A stretch of DNA of 64,000 bases from Terriglobales bacterium (GTDB lineage: Bacteria > Acidobacteriota > Terriglobia > Terriglobales > Acidobacteriaceae). The notes under the pieces were generated by a model. It was not told the DNA's origin. It ran no database searches and saw only the letters and a list, made by a program, of their open reading frames with translations. Below, piece after piece: positions 17,963-27,019 of this stretch (within the stretch, counting starts at the first letter, position 1; each line of letters starts with the position of its first letter). The DNA is taken from positions 669,942 through 733,941 of the forward strand of contig JAOAPE010000012.1 in NCBI GenBank assembly GCA_025462725.1. Reading direction: 5' to 3'. The position numbers and the translations under genes were made by a program.

Positions 17963-17999
17963 GAAAAAAGCCTCGCTAAGCAGCGAGGCTTTTCTTTTG
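17963..17999 (+). terminator. Bidirectional rho-independent terminator
   Basis: Perfect 8-bp stem GCCTCGCT/AGCGAGGC with a 4-base loop (17970-17989). TTTTCTTTT follows on the plus strand, and an A run (17964-17969) gives a T tract on the minus strand. It serves both the Fe-S carrier gene and the converging pilus operon. Confidence 0.92.
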
Positions 18000-18009
18000 T
18001 CTCTATGAC

Positions 18010-18783
18010 CTAGCGTGGTGGGCGCGAGGGGCGGTCTCCGCCAGTGCCAATGCCTCCCGCTGGAACACCCGGTGCTCCCGGGCTGCCAGGATTGGGTGCG
18101 CCAGGTTGTTGGCCCCTGCCGGCATTCGGATCCAACGTTGGGTCATAAACGAATTCCCACTCGTTGTACTTCGTTTTTCCGTCAATCTCTTTCAATCCCT
18201 CTTTATCGCTGGTGCTCGCAAGGCCCACGATCGGACCACCACCCAAGGTTGAGCTTCCGGATAGCGATTTCGAAATATCAGAGGCGTTGGATATTCCGCT
18301 TCCCGAGCCAGCAGTTCCCGCGCCCGTTTGTCCGAATTGTCCCTGTGAGCCTTGTCCCGACCCGCGCTGTCCCGAAGATTGCCCACCTGCGCCACCTGAT
18401 GCCCCACCTGCCGGGCTCGCACCCTTCAAGTACGCTGGCCGCGGCTTAGCTGCCACTTGTCCAAAATGGAGCAGTTTCCATTCGTCTTTGCCTGTGATCG
18501 GGTCTTTGTACTTCTGGCGGATGAAACGAATGTTGTTGGTGTTTTCAAGCTGCTCGATCGATGCAGGGTATCGCCCGAACTTGCGGTAAAAAAGCTGGAT
18601 ACCGCGCGTGTATTGGTGCGCGCGATGGATCAACTCCTCTTCACGATCTCGCTTGATTCGTGTCCGTATTGCGGGAACCGCAGCAGCTAACGCGATGATG
18701 GCAATGGTTACAGCAAACAGGATACCGATGAGGATGTACCCGCGCGGTCGCGAGTTCGTTCGGGTTGGAAAGGGAGCCTTCAA
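18010..18783 (-). CDS. Atypical type IV pseudopilin with Gly/Ser-rich tail
   Basis: 257 aa, last gene of the pilus operon. The N-terminus has a prepilin layout: basic leader, then RGYILIG and a hydrophobic helix, but position +5 of the putative mature protein is Gly20 instead of the nearly invariant Glu. The region EEELIHRAHQYTRGIQLFYRKFGRYPASIEQLENTN matches GspG-type pseudopilins. After about residue 115 there is a long Gly/Ser/Gln low-complexity segment, a short WEFVYDP element, and a Pro/Gly tail. It could be a minor pilin. A secretin gene (pilQ) might be expected in this position but is absent from the window. Confidence 0.75.
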   Translation of the reverse strand: MKAPFPTRTNSRPRGYILIGILFAVTIAIIALAAAVPAIRTRIKRDREEELIHRAHQYTRGIQLFYRKFGRYPASIEQLENTNNIRFIRQKYKDPITGKDEWKLLHFGQVAAKPRPAYLKGASPAGGASGGAGGQSSGQRGSGQGSQGQFGQTGAGTAGSGSGISNASDISKSLSGSSTLGGGPIVGLASTSDKEGLKEIDGKTKYNEWEFVYDPTLDPNAGRGQQPGAPNPGSPGAPGVPAGGIGTGGDRPSRPPR

Positions 18784-18787
18784 TCTT

Positions 18788-19402
18788 TTAGCCCGGAGTC
18801 AGCGGGATCACTTGCTTGTTGTTGTTCAACACATCTTCGATTTCGACGCTGGCCCCATTGGCCGGAGTATTGATATGTACTATCCGAAAGCGCCTGTTGA
18901 TGACTTCTCCTTCTTTCCCGATGAACACATCATCACCAGTCGAAAGGAATGCCTGCTTCGCCTCACCCGGCCTGCTGGAGAATCCATAGAACTTCAGCGG
19001 AATCGGCGGCGGAGGGGGCGGTACGTAAACGGCCGGTTGTGCTGGCTGTGGATTCGGATCTCGCTTGATCGCAGGCTGTACAGGCTTCGGAATATCTTCC
19101 ATTTGCGGCTGGAAGATGTTTCTTTTCCCGCCGGTGTACTCCTGGTCTTCGCTTGCTCTCAGAAGATCGAACCGCAGAGTCGGATCAAGCGACGCGACCA
19201 GAGGTCCTTTCAACTTCTTTTTCTTTCCCGCATTGGCCGTCACTATCGGCTTCTTCGCAGCAGGTTTGGCTGTGCCCGGCACCGGGGTATTGGCAGAGAC
19301 GGTCGGCTTTCCGAAGTAATAATGCGACGCTGCATACAAGGCCACCAGCGCCAGCGCGATCAGGACATAAAGATTCCGCCGATTGTCAGTTCCGACTTTC
19401 AT
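18788..19402 (-). CDS. PilP/GspC-like inner-membrane pilus assembly protein
   Basis: 204 aa. One N-terminal helix (about 10-30), a Lys/Ala/Pro-rich linker, a segment resembling the PilP region that binds PilN/PilO (RNIFQPQ), a polyproline stretch, and a small C-terminal beta domain (KFYGFSSRPGEAKQAFLSTGDDVFIGKEGEVI) resembling the HR domain of PilP/GspC. Position directly after pilO supports a PilP role, although the overall sequence is divergent. Confidence 0.7.
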   Translation of the reverse strand: MKVGTDNRRNLYVLIALALVALYAASHYYFGKPTVSANTPVPGTAKPAAKKPIVTANAGKKKKLKGPLVASLDPTLRFDLLRASEDQEYTGGKRNIFQPQMEDIPKPVQPAIKRDPNPQPAQPAVYVPPPPPPIPLKFYGFSSRPGEAKQAFLSTGDDVFIGKEGEVINRRFRIVHINTPANGASVEIEDVLNNNKQVIPLTPG

Positions 19403-20007
19403 CAGTCTCCAGTTTTCCCAGCGCCCGAACCCGCACTCTTCTCTTTTGATTTCTCCGGCGCGCTCTCAACGTTGCTCGGCCGAAGATAGGTTTCCAACTT
19501 CAACTGCAATCGCACCGCTCCGGCCTTCTGCTCATCCAAAGTGATGCCATCCACGATGAAGAATGTCTTGTCTCGCTCCACGGCGTTGATGAATTTCGCA
19601 ACGTTCGCGTAGTCGCCGCTAAGCTGTGTATCCAGTACAACCGCGCGCAGGTCCGGAATCTCTGTCTCCTGATTCTCGTAATGAACGTCGCTCAAGGTGA
19701 CGTGGTTCTTGTTCGCCAAGCTGCCGATTTCCTCTGACACCGCCGATTGTCTCGCCGGCAGCCTCTCACGGTAAAACTTCTGGATGTCCTCATGTGTTTT
19801 TACCAATTTATCGGGAAGCCCTCGCAAAGGGCGCACTTGAATATCTTTCTGCTTGAACTCGTTACGCGCGTCAGCCAAATCTCGGTCGAGCTCTGCATTT
19901 GTCCGGCCCAGCGGCATCACCAGATAGAGCACAGCAACTGCGCAGATTGTGCCAAGCACTCCTGCGGCCACTTTAAACGTCTTCCGCATTCGATTCAGGT
20001 CAGCCAT
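19402..20007 (-). CDS. pilO: Type IV pilus assembly protein PilO
   Basis: 201 aa. A single membrane helix (about 12-32), a coiled coil (35-90), and a ferredoxin-like domain with the segment LSGDYANVAKFINAVERD typical of PilO. Forms the inner-membrane alignment complex with PilM, PilN and PilP. Stop and start are shared or adjacent with its neighbours (20007, 19402), showing tight coupling. Confidence 0.88.
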   Translation of the reverse strand: MADLNRMRKTFKVAAGVLGTICAVAVLYLVMPLGRTNAELDRDLADARNEFKQKDIQVRPLRGLPDKLVKTHEDIQKFYRERLPARQSAVSEEIGSLANKNHVTLSDVHYENQETEIPDLRAVVLDTQLSGDYANVAKFINAVERDKTFFIVDGITLDEQKAGAVRLQLKLETYLRPSNVESAPEKSKEKSAGSGAGKTGD

Positions 20008-20591
20008 TAACTGCTCCCCTTACGAATCGGCGGAATATATCCCGAAATGATTTCCACTGAAAGCTTGTTGTCCTTCGAGTCGGTTTTCGCTCTCTCGCTT
20101 ACCATCTGTGCCTGCTGAAAACGTGGAGAAGTCTCCATGCGGCGCACTAACTCGATCGCGTCATCGCGCTTCTCGCTTGTTACCGACAAGGTGAACTGAA
20201 GCTGCCCCTCGGCATTCAACTCTGGCTTGATAGAAACCACTTGCACGTGCGGTGGCATGATTTTTTCAAGATCAGCAAGCACGTTCGTCCAGCTGAATGA
20301 CTTTGTTGCGAACAGCGAATTCAGATATTGTGCCTGGTCGCGCGTGCCTGAATTTTCCGGACGGTTCAGTATCGCCTCCGCCTCGGTTCGTTCTGTATCG
20401 AGTTGCACGATCTGCTGTCGCTTCTCCGCTAATTGATTTTCCACTTGCCTGGAATCGTCATAACGGTGATATGCATAACCGGACAGCGTAACTGCAATGG
20501 CCGCAAGCACGATTAACAGCGGCAGCCACTGCATGTAGAAGCGTCCCGCATCTTCGTACGGTTGGCTCGCGAGATTGATATTCAGTCTCAT
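20007..20591 (-). CDS. pilN: Type IV pilus assembly protein PilN
   Basis: 194 aa. Starts with the PilN motif MRLNINLAS, which docks into PilM, followed by one membrane helix (about 24-42), a coiled coil (50-80) and a periplasmic fold. Sits between pilM and pilO with two bases to the former and a one-base overlap with the latter. Confidence 0.9.
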   Translation of the reverse strand: MRLNINLASQPYEDAGRFYMQWLPLLIVLAAIAVTLSGYAYHRYDDSRQVENQLAEKRQQIVQLDTERTEAEAILNRPENSGTRDQAQYLNSLFATKSFSWTNVLADLEKIMPPHVQVVSIKPELNAEGQLQFTLSVTSEKRDDAIELVRRMETSPRFQQAQMVSERAKTDSKDNKLSVEIISGYIPPIRKGSS

Positions 20592-20593
20592 AG

Positions 20594-21502
20594 TTAGCTG
20601 AGTAACGCTCCCGCAACTCCTGTGAGCATCGATTTCGGCAACGTGTCTCCCAAGCTCTCCCCCGAAGCCACTCCGGAACCGCTCAATTCTTCCACTTGCA
20701 CGCCGATCTCAGATTGAAGTGCCGAGGCTACACGTGCAACATCACTCATGCCCGCGACTAACACCTGCTCTATCTTCGACGAGTAGGTATCTTCGAAGAA
20801 AACCATTGAAGGGTGTATCTGCTCTGCCAACTCTGACGCGCTGACCTCGGGGCGTCCGGGATGATCGAACGTTCGCAGCAGGATCAAGGATTGTTTATCT
20901 AGGATCGCCACTGATGTGGTGTTCGTATCCACTTTCACCACCATGGTCGGACGGTCCGCATTGACCATTCCCAGAGTTGCCAGCGTAGAGGGAAGCACTA
21001 CTCCTGGGGCAAAGCCGCAATCGCGAAACGCCGATTCGTATTCCTCGATCACTCCCGCAGGCGAGATCGCTGCAATAACCCTGATTGCCCCGCTCTTACC
21101 GTTCGATTGCGCGGTCGAGTGAAAAGACAAAGCTGCGCTCTCCACATCAAATGGCAAAGATTTCTTCACACGAAAGCGGATGATCGCGTCAGCATCCTGA
21201 CGCTTTTCCGGCAAGCTGTCGAAATCTAGCAGCATCACACGAACCGCCGCGTCCGGTAGTACAGCGATGACGTCCTTCGATTTTCCGGCCACCGTGCTGA
21301 GCGCTCCAGTTATCGCCTGTCGCAGTGCTTCCCCTTGAAGTACATTCGGCGATGCCAGGCTCGGCGAGACAGTTCCCGTTGCCAGCCGACGGCTGCTGTA
21401 CATATCGAGTGACGCAGAACTCTGCGCCGCTCGCGCAGCGATAACGCGGTCAGTACCGATCTCACACGCCAGTCTCGGACGTTGGTTGTTCTTGGTTGTC
21501 AT
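20594..21502 (-). CDS. pilM: Type IV pilus assembly protein PilM (divergent actin-like)
   Basis: 302 aa from the ATG at 21502; a TTG directly after the pilB stop (21520) would add six residues. Actin/FtsA-fold cytoplasmic protein that binds PilN. The adenylate-binding start is recognisable but divergent (LACEIGTDRVIAAR), and VVKVDTNTTSVAIL matches the phosphate-2 region. Charged residues expected in PilM (FRVKKSLPFDVESA) are conserved. Order pilB-pilM-pilN-pilO supports the call. Confidence 0.85.
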   Translation of the reverse strand: MTTKNNQRPRLACEIGTDRVIAARAAQSSASLDMYSSRRLATGTVSPSLASPNVLQGEALRQAITGALSTVAGKSKDVIAVLPDAAVRVMLLDFDSLPEKRQDADAIIRFRVKKSLPFDVESAALSFHSTAQSNGKSGAIRVIAAISPAGVIEEYESAFRDCGFAPGVVLPSTLATLGMVNADRPTMVVKVDTNTTSVAILDKQSLILLRTFDHPGRPEVSASELAEQIHPSMVFFEDTYSSKIEQVLVAGMSDVARVASALQSEIGVQVEELSGSGVASGESLGDTLPKSMLTGVAGALLS

Positions 21503-21520
21503 GCTTCCGTTTGTACCCAA

Positions 21521-23158
21521 TTACCTTGTCGTCTCGATGAACGTAACTTTATTGATTTCTTTTAGTGTAGTGATTCCCGCCTTGACCTTGTCAATCGCGG
21601 ACTCGCGCAAGAAGTGCATACCTTCTTCGCGCGCCGCACGTCGAACTTCCGAGGTCGGCTTCTTATCCAGGATCATCTCCCGGATGCGGTCCGTTAGGTC
21701 AAGCAGTTCGTGAATGGCAGTACGTCCCTTATAGCCAGTTCCGGCGCACTCAATGCATCCTTCACCTTCATAGAACGTGAAGTCACTCCATTCTTTCAGG
21801 TCAAGGCCGCTGGACTCCAGAACTTCCGCAGGATACTTCACTGGTACTTTGCAAGACTCACAGATGATACGCACAAGCCTCTGCGCCAAAATGCAATTCA
21901 ATGCGGAAACAAAGTTATAAGGCTCCACGCCCATGTTAAGAAATCGTCCGATTACGTCCACCACGTTGTTGGCGTGAACCGTGGTAAAGACCAAATGTCC
22001 CGTCAACGCGGATTGGATGGCAATCTGCGCTGTCTCGGTGTCGCGGATTTCGCCGACCATGATCTTGTCAGGATCATGGCGGAGGATGGAACGCAGTCCA
22101 CGCGCAAACGTCAGCCCCTTTTTCTCGTTCACAGGGATCTGCGTGACGCCGCGTACCTGATACTCGACTGGATCTTCAATCGTGATGAGCTTGTCTTCTT
22201 CGGTCTTAACTTCATTCAATGCTGCGTAGAGGGTCGTGGTTTTACCTGATCCCGTCGGACCGGTGACAAGCACCATGCCGTAAGGCTCGGCAATGTAACG
22301 CCGGAACTTCTTGATATCGTCATCGCTGAATCCCACAACATCCAACGTCAACGAGCGAAACTTCTCGCTCATGGATTCCTTGTCCAGCACACGAAGCACG
22401 GCATTTTCGCCATGGATACTGGGCATGATCGAAACGCGGAAATCGATGGAGCGATTGTTGTAGCGAACGCGGAAACGGCCGTCCTGCGGAACGCGCCGCT
22501 CGGAGATGTCCAACTCACTCATCACTTTGATGCGCGAGATGATGGTGGAGTGATGTTCCTTGGCAATCGGTTGCATCGCCTGCTGCAGCACGCCGTCGAT
22601 ACGATATTTGATGACCACGGAATCGTCGTATGTCTCAATGTGGATGTCACTCGCGCGTCGTTGCAGCGCGGTGAAAATCGTCGTGTCCACCAGGCGGATG
22701 ATTGGACTAAGGTCAGTCTCGGTCGTTAACCGCTCGATGGAGATCGTTTCATCGCCATCCTCAGTCTCGCGGATGACGTCCAGCATGAAGCTCTCACCGG
22801 CTTCGTCAAGCACTCGTTGGGACTGCTCGGTCTTCTTAAGGATGTCGCTGATCTGCGAAAGCGTCGCCACCTTTGTGACGATGCTCTTGTTCAGCAGCAA
22901 TCCGATCTCGTCAATCATCATCAATCTGCTGGGATCGGCGATGGCGATTGATAGCTTTCCATCTTTCTCCTCAAGCGGGACGAAGTTGTAGCGGAACATC
23001 AAGTCCACTGGAACTGATTTGAAGAGCTCGTGGTGGATGTGGAAGTTTTTTAGGTCGACGAATTCTGACCGATAGCGCTTTGCCAGATCGCGCGCACGCG
23101 CCTGGTCATCAGTGCCGGTCTGCACTTGAACATCGCCGCCATTTACAAATAAAGCCAT
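21521..23158 (-). CDS. pilB: Type IV pilus extension ATPase PilB
   Basis: 545 aa. N-terminal MshEN-like region (about 20-115), a GspE/PilB core with Walker A GPTGSGKT (300-307), an Asp box around ITIEDPVEY, Walker B with IMVGEIRD, and a His box around FTTVHANN. A four-Cys zinc site (Cys433, Cys436, Cys468, Cys471) is the mark of extension ATPases, distinguishing it from PilT. It powers pilus assembly on the cytoplasmic face. Confidence 0.96.
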   Translation of the reverse strand: MALFVNGGDVQVQTGTDDQARARDLAKRYRSEFVDLKNFHIHHELFKSVPVDLMFRYNFVPLEEKDGKLSIAIADPSRLMMIDEIGLLLNKSIVTKVATLSQISDILKKTEQSQRVLDEAGESFMLDVIRETEDGDETISIERLTTETDLSPIIRLVDTTIFTALQRRASDIHIETYDDSVVIKYRIDGVLQQAMQPIAKEHHSTIISRIKVMSELDISERRVPQDGRFRVRYNNRSIDFRVSIMPSIHGENAVLRVLDKESMSEKFRSLTLDVVGFSDDDIKKFRRYIAEPYGMVLVTGPTGSGKTTTLYAALNEVKTEEDKLITIEDPVEYQVRGVTQIPVNEKKGLTFARGLRSILRHDPDKIMVGEIRDTETAQIAIQSALTGHLVFTTVHANNVVDVIGRFLNMGVEPYNFVSALNCILAQRLVRIICESCKVPVKYPAEVLESSGLDLKEWSDFTFYEGEGCIECAGTGYKGRTAIHELLDLTDRIREMILDKKPTSEVRRAAREEGMHFLRESAIDKVKAGITTLKEINKVTFIETTR

Positions 23159-23177
23159 ATTTACTCAGCTTGCTCCA

Positions 23178-24407
23178 TTACGGGACAGGGTTTGAGGCCG
23201 CAGCATTCGCCGCCGCGCCAAGACTAAAGATGGGAAGGTAGAGCGAGATCAATACAAACGCTACCACGATGCCCATGAAGATTAAAATGATCGGCTCGAT
23301 CAGAGATAGCGCCGCGGAAAGTCTTGTCTGCACATCCTCTTCAAAGAACTCTGCGACCGATGTCAACATCTGCGGCAATGCGCCGGTGGATTCGCCAACC
23401 TCGACCATCCCGATCGATAGTTCCGGAAAGATTTTCGTCTCTTCCAAGCTTTCCGCCAGTGGACGTCCTTCACGTACCTTCTGTGCCGATTGGCTAAGCC
23501 CCAGAGCGATAAGCCGGCTCTCCATTGAACTGCCTGCAGTCTCCAGCGCAGGAACCAGTGGCAATCCACCAAGCAGAAGCGTGGACATCATCCTTGCGAA
23601 CATAGCCACCTGATACTTCAGCCAAATCTCGCCTAACAGTGGTATTGACAGCCGGAACCGGTCAACTGCCGCTGAGCCGGACTCCGTTTGCTTCCACTTC
23701 CAGAACCCGATACCCGCAGCTACCAAAACAATCGCAATCATTGGCGCATAGGCTTGCATGTTCGTGCCGAAATCTAGCAGCAAGGCCGTCATTGGAGGCA
23801 ACGGCGCATGCAGTTCGTCATAGAGCTGTGCGAATCGCGGAACTACGAACAAGATCAACACGCTGAAAAGTACTGTCATACCGCCGACCAACAATGCCGG
23901 ATAGATCAATGAAGCCATCAGCTTCTTGCGGAACGTGATCGAAACGCGCTGGAAAGAGATGTAGCGGTTCAACACTTCTTCCAGATTGCCGCTCTTTTCG
24001 CCGGCTAGCAAAGTGGTCGTATAAATCTTCGACGCTACGTTCTGCGCCTCGAACGCTTGTGACAATGATTCGCCACTCTTCACACGCTGCCGCACATCTT
24101 CAAGGACTCCCCGAAAATGAGGATCCTTCTGCTGCTTCGCCAACAATTCAAGCGCTGTTGGAATAGGCAACCCTGCACGGATCAGCGTTACAAACTGGGA
24201 GTTGAAGACTACGAACGGTTCCAGCTTTACGCGCTTGCGTCGAACCGAAACCTCTCCGCCGGACAGCAATCCGCGCGGGCGTACGTCGTAGACCAAAAAG
24301 CCTTGTACTGCGAAACGCTCACGGAGCTCGGCGGCAGAGTGGCCGTTTTCCACTTGCTGCAGCATCCGGCCACGCTCGTCGGCCATTTTCACTAAGAATT
24401 CGGCCAT
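23178..24407 (-). CDS. pilC: Type IV pilus inner-membrane platform protein PilC
   Basis: 409 aa from the ATG at 24407; a TTG at 24443 would overlap the upstream gene. Two copies of the GspF domain, each with cytoplasmic helices followed by membrane segments: first around residues 70-195 (LIRAGLPIPTALELLAKQ), second around 270-395 (MMSTLLLGGLPLVPALETAG), ending in a hydrophobic helix. Acts as the platform turned by PilB. Confidence 0.94.
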   Translation of the reverse strand: MAEFLVKMADERGRMLQQVENGHSAAELRERFAVQGFLVYDVRPRGLLSGGEVSVRRKRVKLEPFVVFNSQFVTLIRAGLPIPTALELLAKQQKDPHFRGVLEDVRQRVKSGESLSQAFEAQNVASKIYTTTLLAGEKSGNLEEVLNRYISFQRVSITFRKKLMASLIYPALLVGGMTVLFSVLILFVVPRFAQLYDELHAPLPPMTALLLDFGTNMQAYAPMIAIVLVAAGIGFWKWKQTESGSAAVDRFRLSIPLLGEIWLKYQVAMFARMMSTLLLGGLPLVPALETAGSSMESRLIALGLSQSAQKVREGRPLAESLEETKIFPELSIGMVEVGESTGALPQMLTSVAEFFEEDVQTRLSAALSLIEPIILIFMGIVVAFVLISLYLPIFSLGAAANAAASNPVP

Positions 24408-24417
24408 AGTAGGGAAC

Positions 24418-25275
24418 TTAAAGAACTGGAGCCCTTGCTCCAAACCTAGAGTTTACCACCCCTATATAGATGCATCTGCTGGATTTGCATTGGAGCGGCA
24501 CATACGTGTGCGCACATATATAAGACGCACCCGGAGCACAATTGGAAGCAAGACGTCGGTTGCTCCATTCGCTGCCCAATCCCGCGCCTTCGATCAACTC
24601 CACACCGGACGGGGCATTGAAATGGAATTGTTGGTCCGGAATATTCACGTTTTCGACGATGTTATTGAACTGAAATTCGGTGGTCGCGCCATCCACTTCC
24701 TCGATGACGATTCGCTCGATCTGATTTGCAGGTGAGATCTCAAACAACACCCGACTCACTCGGTCCGCCATGTTCTTTGGAACTCCGCCGATGACCACGT
24801 TTCCGTCTTTCTTCGGCCTGACTCCTTCGACGATTGCCAGTCCATCAAATTCTTTCTGCAGTTTCGTCTTTCCTAGCAGGTAGCGCAGAGGCGAACGAAG
24901 GTCGTCTATTTTCTTCACATCTGTCTTCCGCGCCTGCCGTTCGCCTGGAACATAGAAGAAAGCGGTCTTTCCATCAGACAGAAACAATTTTTCAGTAGGC
25001 TCTCGATAATCCCACCGCATTCGCCCAGGACGCTTCAGTGTGAGCGTGCCGGATTCCTGCCGGTTCACGCCTGTTCCGCTATAAAGCTCCACGAAATCTG
25101 CCTTAAACGATTGCAATGAGTTGTAACGCTTATCTACTTGCGATGCAATCTTCGCGGCTCTGTCGTCAGCTCCCAGCGCCATCGTGGTCAAACACACAAC
25201 AAAGAGTGCGACCACGATTTTGAATGAGAATCTCTGCATATTGATTGGATGCGTAAACAACGAACAACAATTCAT
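24418..25275 (-). CDS. lolA: LolA-family outer-membrane lipoprotein carrier with odd C-terminal tail
   Basis: 285 aa. A signal peptide starts at an internal Met (residue 13); the ATG at 25275 overlaps the upstream TPR stop as ATGA and is preferred for that reason. The LolA fold is clear: SLQSFKADFVELYSGTG, GTLTLKRPGRMRWDY, FYVPGERQARK, and the C-terminal strand FHFNAPSGVELIEG, where family members normally stop. About 50 further residues follow, Cys-rich and not resembling any domain, suggesting stop loss or an old frameshift. Lies between a TPR protein and pilC in the pilus operon. Confidence 0.85.
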   Translation of the reverse strand: MNCCSLFTHPINMQRFSFKIVVALFVVCLTTMALGADDRAAKIASQVDKRYNSLQSFKADFVELYSGTGVNRQESGTLTLKRPGRMRWDYREPTEKLFLSDGKTAFFYVPGERQARKTDVKKIDDLRSPLRYLLGKTKLQKEFDGLAIVEGVRPKKDGNVVIGGVPKNMADRVSRVLFEISPANQIERIVIEEVDGATTEFQFNNIVENVNIPDQQFHFNAPSGVELIEGAGLGSEWSNRRLASNCAPGASYICAHTYVPLQCKSSRCIYIGVVNSRFGARAPVL

Positions 25276-26243
25276 CGAGGAGTGACTTGCGCTCCTTCCA
25301 CCACTTTCCTTGATTCAGGGGTGATGGTTTCAGGGGAGCTTTGTCCCCGCGGAATGCCGCGCTGAATGAACGGGAACTTCTGAGGATTCTGCACGACAGC
25401 ATGTCCGTCAGTAGTCAATTTGTACGGATCACCCGAAGGGTCAGCTGGCACACCACGCAATATTCCGCCGCTTATCAGCTCTTGCCAGGAGTGCGGAGTG
25501 GAACCCGTATGGTCGATGTACTTCTCCAAAAGGTGATCAAGGTTCCAAACATCTTCATCCACCCGCAGCGCCACTAGTCTCGTTAGCGCGTTGCGCCGGA
25601 TGATTGGCTCGTCAGTGCTCTCGTAAATATTCGTCCACAGAATGCGAGCAGTTTGCGTATTACCGGCGCGCTGCTCCATGAGAGCAGCCATCGTCTTCAT
25701 CGCCGGATTCGCACCCCGCACTTTCGATCCGCGTTCAAACGCATCCGCCGCCGCTTTGTAATCGTGTCGCTCAATGAAGTGGATAAATCCGAGGTTGTAA
25801 TAGAACCGCCAATAATCGGGGTTCTCGCGGATTCCACGCTCAATGAACTCAACTGCTTGGTCCGGCATTCCCGCGCCTTCGGGCGGTTGCTGCGCAAGGA
25901 AGATCGAGCCGAACGAGTAAGCTGGGATCAGATGTGGGTCGAGGTCTACCGTAAGGTCGAGCAACTTGGGAAGCAGATCAAAACGCTTCGCTTTGGCATA
26001 GTGCTTCTCGCCGAAGTATTGCACCGCGCGCGTCCAATATATCGAAGCCGCAAGCCCCGTATACCCCAGGCTCATGAACTTTATGACGGCGGGCGACTGC
26101 AGATACAAGACCTCTTCGAGTCTCGCCTCAGGCCGCATCTCGTCGATCCGCCGCGCGCTCATTGCCGCCGCAATTAACGACAACACCAGCACCACGGCAG
26201 CGACGCGGCTCGCGGGACTCTTAAATTTTCGCGCAATGCTCAT
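25272..26243 (-). CDS. TPR-like exported or membrane-anchored protein, unknown
   Basis: 323 aa. One N-terminal helix (about 13-30) and then several helix pairs resembling tetratricopeptide repeats (for example YWRFYYNLGFIHFIERHDYKAAADAFERG around residues 140-170). C-terminal third is Pro/Gly-rich. Couples to the ABC permease upstream and to lolA downstream through ATGA overlaps. Possibly a periplasmic scaffold for pilus or lipoprotein traffic; no direct evidence. Confidence 0.75.
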   Translation of the reverse strand: MSIARKFKSPASRVAAVVLVLSLIAAAMSARRIDEMRPEARLEEVLYLQSPAVIKFMSLGYTGLAASIYWTRAVQYFGEKHYAKAKRFDLLPKLLDLTVDLDPHLIPAYSFGSIFLAQQPPEGAGMPDQAVEFIERGIRENPDYWRFYYNLGFIHFIERHDYKAAADAFERGSKVRGANPAMKTMAALMEQRAGNTQTARILWTNIYESTDEPIIRRNALTRLVALRVDEDVWNLDHLLEKYIDHTGSTPHSWQELISGGILRGVPADPSGDPYKLTTDGHAVVQNPQKFPFIQRGIPRGQSSPETITPESRKVVEGAQVTPR

Positions 26244-27019
26244 TTCAAATTGCGATTCTCAAATATCAGAGTGGCCGCGCTCAGCGCAGCCGCAGCGTAC
26301 AAGAAAGCGTAGAGCGTGTTGTGGAGAATAAGCGTCGCAGGCACGCTCTGTTGGTGTGCCACTTGGGACACCACGTTCATCGCTCCGAAGTTTGGCACTA
26401 TGTAAGACAAGCCCATCAGCAAAGAATGTTGTGGGCCTTCCACCATGCGCGCCAGTCCACGCAAGTCATCGGCAAAGCTTCCAATCAGAAATAGTCCAAA
26501 CGCAAACAGCGCCGAGAGCAGAGGGGAACTGAAGGTAGAAAACAGCAACGTGATGGCAGTGATAACCAGAAATTGCAGAATGATGAAGTAGATTGCGATC
26601 AGCAATTGTGCATCGCTCGCCGCCAGGGATTTCGTAACGAAAACCAGCACAGCGAAAAATCCCACGGCCATGAAGAACGTATTCACGGCCAGTGTTCCGG
26701 CTAATCCAAAGTACTTGCCCAGGATGAATTCCCATCGCCGGACCGGGCGCGAGAGAACTGTGTAAAGAGTTTTTCGTTCGATCTCCTTAGAAACCAACCC
26801 TATTCCGATGAAGATCGCAATGACCACGCCGAAGATGGATATCGCCGCCAGCCCAAGGTTTACGAGAACAATCCGTTCCAGCCCGACCGAGATCTGCCCA
26901 AAGAGCGGTGCGGATCCCACCATCAACAATGCAAAGAAAACGAGGTTATAAAGCACGCGGTCCCGTACCGCTTCGCGGAAAGTATTAAAGGAGATATGCC
27001 AAATGCGGCTCGCGGTCAT
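26240..27019 (-). CDS. ABC-2 type transporter permease
   Basis: 259 aa with about six membrane helices. Begins RIWHISFNTFREAVRDRVLYNLV, typical of the ABC-2/NosY-like permeases, and carries KEIERKTLYTVLSRPVRRWEFILGKYFG in the first cytoplasmic loop. Pairs with the ATPase immediately upstream (ATGA overlap). Substrate unknown; the co-operonic pilus genes suggest an envelope function. Confidence 0.88.
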   Translation of the reverse strand: MTASRIWHISFNTFREAVRDRVLYNLVFFALLMVGSAPLFGQISVGLERIVLVNLGLAAISIFGVVIAIFIGIGLVSKEIERKTLYTVLSRPVRRWEFILGKYFGLAGTLAVNTFFMAVGFFAVLVFVTKSLAASDAQLLIAIYFIILQFLVITAITLLFSTFSSPLLSALFAFGLFLIGSFADDLRGLARMVEGPQHSLLMGLSYIVPNFGAMNVVSQVAHQQSVPATLILHNTLYAFLYAAAALSAATLIFENRNLK

